From assembly GCA_017654935.2 (NCBI GenBank), contig CM065686.1:27660591-27724590 (forward strand): a DNA stretch of 64,000 nt, in the 5' to 3' direction. Of this stretch, positions 21,497-32,428 are shown in pieces; position 1 is the stretch's first letter, and every line of letters begins with the position of its first letter. A program made the translations under genes and the position numbers. Source of the stretch: Phymorhynchus buccinoides (Eukaryota; Mollusca; Gastropoda; Neogastropoda; Raphitomidae). The notes under the pieces are model-generated. The model made no database searches. It saw only the letters and a list, made by a program, of their open reading frames with translations, and was not told where the DNA came from.

Positions 21497-21850
21497 GTAG
21501 ATTTTTTATTAATCTTACTATCTATCTAACTAAATACTTACCAACACTCAAAACAATTGCATAAACACCAATCAGCTGGAAACCACACCTGCCACAGCAT
21601 AAAAACGAAAGCAACAGTCAGGGACCACTCCTGTGGCTAGCTATGGGTTAAGTCCCTTTAGCCCTTGCCACGTGGTTCCCTTGACCTTTCTAGTCACTTT
21701 CAATGAAGACACAAGCATCAGGAGGGAGGATGGGTGGGATCTTAGATTGTTTTGAGTGTTGGTAAGTATTTAGTTAGATAGATAGTAAGATTAATAAAAA
21801 ATCTACCAATCTATTCTAACCATACTGACCAACACTCAAAACAATTGCAG
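21494..21850 (-). repeat. DIRS-D1 3' terminal repeat and ICR
   Basis: The terminal repeat begins ATTAATCTTACTATC. The ICR at 21746-21850 goes from AGATTGTTTTGAGTGTTGG to CCAACACTCAAAACAATTGC and spells the junction AGATTTTTTATTAATC in inverse. The purine tract AGGAGGGAGGATGGGTGGGA precedes it (21720-21739). Confidence 0.82.
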
Positions 21851-22011
21851 AATACCAAAGAGGAGGAAGGTGATGCTAATCCGTACAAAAGGAAAAGCAA
21901 CAAACACTTGTACATATTAGATAAACCCTGAGATATAACTAATATGACCAATTTCCCCTAACAGGTCAATTAAATGACATACCCTGGAACATGAAAACAA
22001 AAAGACTCACA

Positions 22012-23080
22012 TTAACAGGTAACTGGAGTGTTTGCCACAACAATGCGCTTGATGGCGAAGGAATCGTCATCTCTCCTTGTTGAGTAGTCACGAAGATAAA
22101 AACTCAAAAAGGTGTTGTGTGAACGCCACATGGCGGCCTCCAGGATCTTGGTCAGGGGAACTCCTCTTATGAGAGCCAGGGAGGTACTGATGGCTCTAAT
22201 CTCGTGTGCTCTGATAGGGTTTGAAGGGAGAGTGGAAGAAAACTTAGAATAGGCAGTTCGAACTAAGTCTATTAGCCAACGAGAAATAGTTGGTTTAGCA
22301 ATGTCCTTTTGAGAATTCTCATTCAAGGAAATGAAGAGGCGACGCCTCGAACCTCGGAAAGGACTAGTACGATAGAGATAGAACTTCAAACACCGGACTG
22401 GACAGAGAAAAATCTCTGAATCGTCGTCACAAAGCACAGAGTTCAAACTGGAGATGACAACGAGAGAAGCCCTAAACTCCGAAATGAGTGAGAGAGTGAC
22501 TGAGGAACCAGACGAATTGAACTCAATATCACGCGACAATCCACTGAAAGCATGAATACTACTGATCCTATTTGCCGAAGCAAGAGCTAGCAAAAGAAGA
22601 GTCTTATAAGTCAGTAGCTTGAGCAAGAGAGACTGAAGAGGTTCACATGAATCTCGTAGAAAGTTAAGGACCAGAAAAATGTCCCACTGAGGAACACGGG
22701 TGCCGTAAGCCTCACAGCGTCAATGAAATGAGAAACCTGTGGGGAAGCAAGAGAATCTACAGAGCGAATACCCAAAGTCATGGAGATGGTGCTACTAATA
22801 GCAGCTTTGTAGCCAGCCAGCCAGTGTCTGCGCCGTCAGGTTTTTATAAAAAAAATAAGTGTGACAAAAATTCAACAAATTGAACCGAAGAGGGATGAAG
22901 AGGGTCTATCTTCTTTCCCTAACAAAACAAAAACCAGATGCGCCAACGTAAACTGTACAAAGAATTAGTGCTCTTGCGTCTAGAAGAGAGGAGTTCAACT
23001 GCTCTTATGGAGAAACCTTGTTTCTTCAGGCCCATACTTATAGTAACCAGGCGGTCAGATTGAGGACCGCTGGATTTGGA
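22012..23080 (-). pseudogene. DIRS-D1 tyrosine recombinase, near-complete but frameshifted
   Basis: The catalytic half (22012-22626) is open and keeps every expected residue: the first Arg in ANRISSIHAFSG, the HxxR box in PIRAHEIRAISTSLALIRG, and the Tyr in WRSHNTFLSFYLRDYS. Upstream, SLYSLRWRIWFLFC (near 22935) marks the SAM-like N-terminus. VSHFIDAV near 22720 is out of frame with the catalytic half, and the segment around 22690-22918 has frame changes. One or a few indels therefore inactivated it. Confidence 0.8.
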
Positions 23081-24873
23081 TGGCCGACGTTTGTCCTTGG
23101 CTGCACGAGTGTCCTTGGAGACAGGTGCAGATGCAGCGGGGCAGCCCTCTGGCAACCATGGACTCGATGGCCAATAGGGAGTGACCAAAATGAGTTGAAG
23201 GGACTCCCGAGAGAACTTCTCCAACACCCTTGGGATCAGGGGTGTTGGAGGGAAGGCGTACGCAAACATGTTTGTCCAAGGGACCGTGAAGGCATTCCGG
23301 GCAAAGGCATCCTTGTCCCGAATGGGCGACACATACAGTGGCAGCCAAGCACTGTACCTCGTGGCAAAAAGGTCCAGCCACGGCTTGCCCCACTCTTTCC
23401 AGACAGGAGGGCCTGGTGAGCAATGGTCCATTCTGTTGGAATGACCTGGGACGACCAGCTCAACTGATCGACTATGACATTTAGTTTGCCGGGGACAAAC
23501 TCTATAGTGATCACAATATCCTGCTTGTGAGCCCACAAGAGGATAGACTCTGCTGCTAGAGACAACGGGATGGACCTCGTTCCCCCTTGACGACGCAGGT
23601 GCGAAAGACAAGTCGTGTTGTCTCCCGACACAGTCACCCATTTCCCGACCAGAAGGGGAGCGAAGTGGATGAGAGCCAGACGCACTGCCTCCATTTCCAA
23701 GAGGTTGATGTGCAGACCTTGGAAGTCTTGAGACCAGAGACCGGAAATCTTTTCCCCCCAGATGGGCTCCCCAGCTCGAAAGAGAGGCATCCGTGAACAA
23801 GAAGAGCTGGTCGCACAGGAGGCGAATTGGCACAGAACTGCCAATCCACTCCGGATCCAACCACTGTGTGGAATTGGAGGAACCAAGTCCCGAGAGGCAC
23901 TGAGTCTTCTAGTCGTGACATGTCCGGGAAAAGGGCGGAAATTTGCTTCTAGAGAGGTCTTTTGTGCAACCTCCACAGAGGGAGAAGGTCTGCCATAGAC
24001 TCCATGAGACCTAAGACTCTGAGACCTTGACGAAGAGTTATGGACTGAGAAAGGAGAAGAGCGTTCAACGTCCGAGTCAACGAAAGAACACGCTCCTGAG
24101 TGGGAGACACTTGGAAACTCACAGTGTCGAAGACCATCCCCAAGTAGGTGAATCTCTGCTTGGGAGTCAGGTCTGACTTTTTGTCGTTCACCTGGAAGCC
24201 GAGTTTCGTGGCCAGAAAATTCAATTCCTGAGTGTGACTGAGACAACCTGTCTAACTCGAGTTCAAACCAGTCATCGAGGTAAACTTTGACGTATACCTC
24301 TTTCCCGAGCGATGACCGCAAACTGCCTGGTCACTTTGGAGAATATCCATGGGGCCAAGGATAGGCCGAAGGGGAGAGCCGTGAACTGAAGAACCTTCCC
24401 ATTCCAGACAAAGCGGAGGAAGTGTCTCCTTGAGGGATGGATGAGAATATGAAAATAGGCGTCTCTCAAATCTATTGAGGTAGCCCAATCGTTGACTTGG
24501 ATAGTCTGCCGGATGGAAAACGCTGTTTCCATTTTGAACTTCACTGGGCGAATTAACTTGTTGAGTGGTGACAAGTCTAGCACTGGCCGAGAAACCCTCC
24601 CGACTTTTTTGGGACAGTAAAAAGCCGGGAGTAAAAACCCGGGCCCGGGTTTTCGACTTGAACTACCACTCCTTTGACGAGCAAAGAATCGACTTCTTCT
24701 TGAAGAATCCTGAACCTTTCCGGATCCACCGGAGCGGGGAAGGAAATGGGATCTTGGGACAGGGGAGGTTCCTGCAGGAACAGAAACCGAAAATCCGCCC
24801 GCACCACCCGAAGTATCCAACCGTTCTCGACTAACTCCTGCCAGGCAGGAAAGGAGTAGCCCAGAGCTCCCAC
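22980..24873 (-). pseudogene. DIRS-D1 pol: RT, RNase H, methyltransferase-like
   Basis: RT: PISFPAPVDPERFRILQEEV, LDLSPLNKLIRPVKFKMETA, SIDLRDAYFHI with the first Asp, FGLSLAPWIF, VYLDDWFELE, and KKSDLTPKQRFTYLGMVFD. RNase H: LFTDASLSSWG, LLEMEAVRLAL, VSGDNTT and PGKLNVIVDQLSW. Methyltransferase-like: LDLFATRYSAW, AYAFPPTPLIPRVLEKF and LILVTPYWPSSPWLPE. The frame changes at least four times (near 24595, 24300, 24240 and 23900), so it cannot make one protein. Domain order matches DIRS1 elements. Confidence 0.85.
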
Positions 24874-25490
24874 GCTGGAAGGTTGAACGGCTGGATCGAC
24901 TTCGGGAGATACGGGCTCTACCGAAAAAGCTGCTGTTTCGGTTTGAACGACCTGTTAGGTCGTCCACCCCGAAAGGAAGACCTTCCTCTGAAAGGAAGCG
25001 AGCCACGAGACGAGTAGGCCTGAGCCTTGGAGAGCCACCGCGTTGAGACTGATGGTGGCGAAAAGGCTGGGACAAAGGCTGGTGACTTGAGCACTGAGAA
25101 GAGGGCATGGCCTCTGCACGAAAACGTTTGGCAACAGCCTTGTACATGGCGTCTTGAGTTGACTCCGCTTTCCGCTTAGACGCTGAGTCAATGGATATAT
25201 ACAGAAAAGATCTGCCAAAGAGTCCCACCCGAGGGAGAGGGAGAGAACGGAGCTTCTCTTTCTTCACTGAGGACAATCTACACGAAGACCGATTCAAGAC
25301 TGAGTCCCTACGGAGCGCTGCGATCTGAAGCCTGAGATGTGAGACAGTGTCAGTCAGGCTAGAGAGAGATTCTCCCAGGAGAGAAATGAGAGATCCTACC
25401 GAAGTAGCTTCAATCTCTTCATACAACTGGAAATCCGCTGGATACCCCGTGGGTGATTTTCCCAACAAACAGGTGAGAGAATGAAGGAAC
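24865..25490 (-). pseudogene. DIRS-D1 ORF1 (gag-like), C-terminal part
   Basis: FLHSLTCLLGKSPTGYPADF, SVGSLISLLGESLSSLTDTV and IAALRRDSVLNRSSCRL match the conserved ORF1 block of DIRS-E. The C-terminus is rich in Arg and Ser (SQRGGSPRLRPTRLVARF), suited to nucleic-acid binding. ORF1 overlaps the start of pol in a different frame, as in E. The N-terminal half is gone beyond 25490. Confidence 0.75.
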
Positions 25491-25608
25491 AAGACAGTTC
25501 ATTGGAGAAAGTGTACTGTTCATCTGGTGACATAATGTTAGCACTTTTGGCACTCTTTGTTTCCCCAGTCAGAACTTTCAACCCTTGCCACGCATCCCTC
25601 ACATTGCC
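25490..25608 (-). pseudogene. LINE fragment, inverted 5' part
   Basis: On minus this reads GNVRDAWQGLKVLTGETKSA and PDEQYTFSNEL, a segment found between the endonuclease and RT of RTE-like LINE ORF2 proteins. It points opposite to the C-terminal part that follows directly at 25609. The head-on arrangement with loss of the RT between fits twin priming during LINE insertion. Confidence 0.65.
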
Positions 25609-26060
25609 TGAAAGCACAAAGATCAAGGTCTATTCCACCTGCGTGCTGAGTACTCTTCTTTACTCCAGCAATACATGGACCACCTACGCCAGGCAGGAAA
25701 AGAGACTGACGCATCTCAGGCATCCGTTGGCAGGACAAAATTCCCAACACGGATGTCCTCAACCGTGCGGGACTGCAGTCTATCCATGCTCTCCTGAGTC
25801 AACGCCGCCTGCAATGGCTTGGCCATGTACGACACATGGAGGATGGTCGCATTCCGAAGGACTTCCTGTACGGCGAGCTCACTCAAGGGAAACGACATCA
25901 GGGTCGTCCAAGGCTACGCTTCAAAGATCTTAGATGACTGCAAGCGCGACCTGAAGAGCACAGGCATCAACCCTGACACCTGTGAAAGTATAGCTGAGGA
26001 GAGAGGATCCTGGAGGATCCATGCAAAAAGGAAAAAACCCCATGGTTTTCAACTGACAAA
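25609..26060 (+). pseudogene. LINE ORF2 C-terminal fragment (RTE-like)
   Basis: STKIKVYSTCVLSTLLYSSN at the start is the post-RT segment. After a small indel near 25715 the frame changes to RWQDKIPNTDVLNRAGLQS, LQWLGHVRHMEDGRIPKDF and GKRHQGRPRLRFKD, ending ERGSWRIHAKR near 26025. It is dead by truncation and frameshift. The R1/R2 copies of this locus break at 25730 inside this fragment. Confidence 0.75.
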
Positions 26061-28640
<2,580 letters not shown>

Positions 28641-28654
28641 CACCGACTATCTAT

Positions 28655-28784
28655 GAAAAGCCTCTAGTGTCTTGAAAACTTATTATCGATGCTGTATTGA
28701 ATCTGTTCTTACTGTTTCTTTTATGTGCTGGTTTGGAAGTCTGAATGTAAGGAGTCAGCGAGTGCTGAGTGACATGGTGAATGT
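28655..28784 (+). pseudogene. CR1/Jockey-like LINE ORF2, part upstream of the DIRS-E insertion
   Basis: Reads SVLKTYYRCCIESVLTVSFM, then CWFGSLNVRSQRVLSDMVN, the region after RT in CR1/Jockey-type ORF2. The frame is cut at the TGT 28782-28784 where DIRS-E starts. It resumes at 37048 with codons for VCSKVVSERQKSLEV, in phase if one TGT is kept. The two halves are therefore one LINE split by DIRS-E. Confidence 0.7.
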
Positions 28785-29160
28785 TTGATTTAGATTAATA
28801 TATCTATCTATTCTATCTATATACTTACCGTTTCACTATGAACTGAGTTTACTCTTCCAACTTGGGGCAATTGCCAAATTACCAAATACCATAGTCTAAA
28901 AAAGACTATAAATTTCTTCCCTTGGCACAGATGCTGTGCGTTTAGCCACCGGAAGTCCCATATGTAGCCACTTCCGTGGAGGCTATTTCAACTCAGGATA
29001 AATTTTCCTGAAACTTGATCAAACAATGGTTCAAAGGTGGGAGGATGGGTGGGAACCTTTTCTCGTAGTGAAATGGTAAGTATATAGATAGAATAGATAG
29101 ATATATTAATCTAAATCAAACAATCTATTCTATCATGTTACCGTTTCACTACGAACTGAG
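28782..29160 (-). repeat. DIRS-E 3' terminal repeat and ICR
   Basis: 28840-28995 is the inverse of about 35175-35361. The ICR (29063-29160) fuses an inverse of the 3' edge (ending CTAAATCAAACA) to an inverse of the 5' edge (AATCTATTCTATCATG), with a single ACA at 29120-29122 where the genomic ends each carry one. This is the classic DIRS1 arrangement for bridging the ends during circle formation. A purine tract, GGGAGGATGGGTGGGAACC, sits at 29039-29057. Confidence 0.88.
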
Positions 29161-29384
29161 TTGATTGCCAACGAGGAGGTGGGCATAGAATCATTGTTGA
29201 TGCCATCAAAAGAAACAACAACATTTTTTTAACAATACCACCCACCCGAGAGGAACCCCAATGCCGGGGTATCCATTGGTAGGTCTCCTGGAAACGGGAC
29301 CACTTGTACAAATCACAAAAACCCATTCATTTCCCCAAACAAGCATGCATATGCATACAAACCACACTACCCCAACAAGTTACC

Positions 29385-30464
29385 TTAATTCAAGGAGACC
29401 GGGGTCTGAGCCAGAACCGCCTTTTTGATGCCGAAGGTGTCGTCCTGCCTGAGGGACGAGTAGTGCCTGAGGTAGAAGCTACTGAAGGTGGACTGGGACC
29501 TCCAGTAGGCTGACTCCATGATGCTGGCCAAAGGAACCCCCTTGGTCAAGGCGAGAGAGGCACTGATAGCTCTAATCTCATGAGCCCTTATCGGGTTAAG
29601 GGGCAAGGCTGTGTCGGCATGGGTATAGGCTAATTTAATAGTAGAAATTAACCAACGAGAAATGGTGGACTTGATTATGTCCTTTGAATATTTCTCATTC
29701 AAGGAGACGAACAGTCTCCGTCGTTGCCCCCTGAAAGAAGAAGTTCTCTTCAAATAGAACTTAATAGCTCTGACTGGACACAAGAACCTATCCTCGTCAT
29801 CCTGTGAGAGGATCTGCTTAAGGCTCTGAATTGTGACAGAAGGAGAAGAGGTCTGGGAGAGCTGGTTCTTAGCCCGGAACTCTGGCAAGAAAGACAGTGT
29901 CACAGATTGGGGATTAGAACTGAACTCTATGTCCCTATCTAAACCGCTAAGAGCGTGGACGCAGCTAACACACCGAGCCGTAGCTAGGGAGACCAGAAAG
30001 ACAGTCTTGAAGGTTAGCAACTTAAGCGACAATGACGACATGGGTTCGCAGACATCCCTAAGGAACGACAGGACAAGAAAGATATCCCATTGAGGAAACC
30101 TAACCGACTGAGTAACCGAAAGGTTGCGAACTGCATCAATCACATGCGACACCTCTATGGAGCTCGAGAATGAAGGAGACTTCTTTCCCCTGGATACAGC
30201 TACTGTATGAGCAACTGCTGCCTTGTAGCCGTTGAGAGTTTGAGCCAACAGACCCCTATCAAAATGCAGATGAGAGAGGAATTGGGCGAACTCAGAGCCT
30301 GAAGGGTTCAGAGGAGGGATACCGTGAGACGAGCAGAAAACAAACCAAGAGGCCCACCTTAAGTCGTAAAGTTTGTTCGTACTCTGTCTCCTGGCTTTCA
30401 ACATGAGGTCAATCATTCTTGGAGGAATTCCACGTGATCGCAGAGCTGACCGCATAGTAGCCAT
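29385..30464 (-). CDS. DIRS-E tyrosine recombinase, intact
   Basis: A 359-codon product from ATG 30464 (MATMRSALRSRG); the frame stays open upstream to 30971 but there overlaps pol and lacks family similarity. It integrates circular element DNA. SAM-like N-terminal region with NKLYDLRWASWFVFC; first catalytic Arg in TARCVSCVHALSG; second box PIRAHEIRAISASLALTKG with HxxR; Tyr in WRSQSTFSSFYLRHYSS. All expected catalytic residues are present. The gene lies after pol and overlaps its last 50 or so bases. Likely translated by reinitiation or from a spliced RNA; the sequence does not say which. Confidence 0.9.
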   Translation of the reverse strand: MATMRSALRSRGIPPRMIDLMLKARRQSTNKLYDLRWASWFVFCSSHGIPPLNPSGSEFAQFLSHLHFDRGLLAQTLNGYKAAVAHTVAVSRGKKSPSFSSSIEVSHVIDAVRNLSVTQSVRFPQWDIFLVLSFLRDVCEPMSSLSLKLLTFKTVFLVSLATARCVSCVHALSGLDRDIEFSSNPQSVTLSFLPEFRAKNQLSQTSSPSVTIQSLKQILSQDDEDRFLCPVRAIKFYLKRTSSFRGQRRRLFVSLNEKYSKDIIKSTISRWLISTIKLAYTHADTALPLNPIRAHEIRAISASLALTKGVPLASIMESAYWRSQSTFSSFYLRHYSSLRQDDTFGIKKAVLAQTPVSLN

Positions 30465-32428
30465 GCGGTCAGCTGAAATGTCTCTGGGCTCGCGTGTCCG
30501 ACTCCTGTGCGTGGCTGGAGCAGGGTGTGCTCTGTCAGGTGCAGACTGATGGGTGGCACATGGGAGAGGTTGACGAGCTCGGGGAACCACGGGCTTGACT
30601 CCCAGAGAGGGGCGATGAGGATCAAGCGTGGCTTGTCGCGGAAGTATTTCTCGAGGACTTTCGGGACTAGTGATGTCGGAGGGTAGGCGTATGCCGACAT
30701 GCCTGTCCAAGGTATGGAGAAGGCGTTGCGCGCCAGTGCCTGAGGGTCCCTCATAGGTGAAACATAAAGCTGAAGTCTTGAATTGTACTTTGTGGCGAAC
30801 AAGTCCACATGAGGCTTTCCCCAGGTTTCCCACAGAGGCTGAAGAGACTGGTGCGCTATAGTCCATTCTGTCGGAAGGATCTGTCCCTTCCGGCTGAGCT
30901 GGTCCGCCAGAACGTTGAGTTTCCCGGGGACATACTCCACAGAGAGGAAGGTGTTGTTGGCCTGAGCCCACAGAAGAATCTCTTCCGCCTTCTCCGACAG
31001 GGGCACGGAGCGCGTGCCGCCCTGGCGACGCAAGTACGAAAGGGCCGTGGTGTTGTCGCCGCAGACGGTGACCCAGAAGTCCGAGAGGAGGTGAGCGAAC
31101 GCTTTGAGAGCTAGGGACACTGCTTCCAGCTCTAGCAGATTGATGTGTAGGAGAGACTCCGACGGGGTCCAGACGCCTGAAACCTCCTCATCGTCTAAAT
31201 GCGCTCCCCATCCAGCTGTAGATGCATCCGTGTGGAGGAATCGCTGCTGCTGCAGCGGACAGATGGGAACTGAGCTGTTGAGCCAGGAGAGACTTGTCCA
31301 TTGAGCCGTAGATTCCAGGAACCAGGGGCCTAGTTCCATCTGGTGATCGAGAGGCACATGGGAGATCGCCCTGGCTGCAAGATGGCGTTGAAGAGGCCTC
31401 TTGTGAACTCTGGCGAGAGGGAGTAGGTCTGCTACGGACTCCATCAGGCCGAGAAGCCGAAGAAGCTGACGGGCTGAAGCCGAGGTTTTCTGTCTGAGGA
31501 GGGACACTGAACTCAGGAGGTTGTGGACTCGCTCCTGAGACGGGTGGACACAGAACCGCACTGAATCGAACACCATCCCTAGGTAAGAGAAGGTGGTCGA
31601 GGGGACGAGGTCCGACTTCTTTTCGTGGATCTTGAAGCCCAAGGACCGAGAAAGTTCTATCAGAATGTTTGTCTGGGACTGACACAAGCTTCATGAAGAG
31701 GCCAGAAGGAGCCAATCGTCGAGGTAGATGCGCAGGCGAAGGGACTTCGCCCTGGCAAGGCGGGCTAACTCCTTGACGACTCTTGTGAAGATCCAAGGGG
31801 CTGGGGACAGTCCAAACGGAAGGGCCACAAACTGGTACGTTCGTTCTTGCCAGACGAACCTCAGGAAGCGATGGCGCGAAGGATGAATGGCCACATGAAA
31901 GTAGGCGTCCCTGAGGTCGATGGAAGTCGACCAATCGTTGGGGTGAATTGCAAGACGGATGGAAGCTGCTGTTTCCATCTTGAATTTGGGGGTCCGGATG
32001 AATCTGTTCAGGGGGGAGAGGTCCAGGACTGGACGGAACTCCCCATTCTTCTTGGGGACCACAAAAAGTCTTGAGTAAAACCACGGGTCCGAGGGGACCA
32101 CTTGGACGATGGCTGACTTCTGGAGAAGCGACTCGACTTCCTTTTGAAGGGCGTTGAACTTCGCTTGGTCCGTGGGAGGGGGAAAGGAGATGGGGGAGGA
32201 AGACAGGGGAGGTTCCTGAACAAACTGGAACCGGAAGCCTGCCCGCACGACCTGAAGGATCCAGGGGCTCGAGACCAAGTGTTCCCATGCTGGAAGGCAT
32301 TTCAGCAGAGAACCTGCACTTGAGTCGGCCATGAGTCCCGGATCCCCCAAAGGTGGTACGGGCTTTACTGAAAAGGCTGCTTCTGTCCCACGAACGGCGC
32401 TCGGGAACGCCGAGCAGAGCCGGGCCAA
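30413..32428 (-). pseudogene. DIRS-E pol: RT, RNase H, methyltransferase-like, with one in-frame TGA
   Basis: 672 codons in one frame, interrupted only by TGA at 31693-31691. RT: PISFPPPTDQAKFNALQKEV, LDLSPLNRFIRTPKFKMETA, SIDLRDAYFHVAIHPSR, FGLSPAPWIF, IYLDDWLLLASS (the stop follows immediately), then KKSDLVPSTTFSYLGMVFD. RNase H: HTDASTAGWG, LLELEAVSLAL, VCGDNTTALSYL and PGKLNVLADQLSR. Methyltransferase-like: VDLFATKYNSR, AYAYPPTSLVPKVLEKYF and LILIAPLWESSPWFPE. DIRS-A has Arg at the stop position, so a CGA to TGA change is likely. Without suppression the product ends just after the YLDD motif. Confidence 0.88.

Larger units (their letters stand above)
21494..25490 (-). mobile_element. DIRS-D1, 5' truncated
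   Basis: It holds the 3' terminal repeat, ICR, recombinase, methyltransferase-like, RNase H and RT domains, and the C-terminal half of ORF1. It is cut at about 25490 by an inverted LINE fragment; its 5' half and terminal repeat are not found further right. The portion 22795-25490 occurs twice more (51845-54536 and 54543-57237). Those two share at least five substitutions that this copy lacks. Confidence 0.85.
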
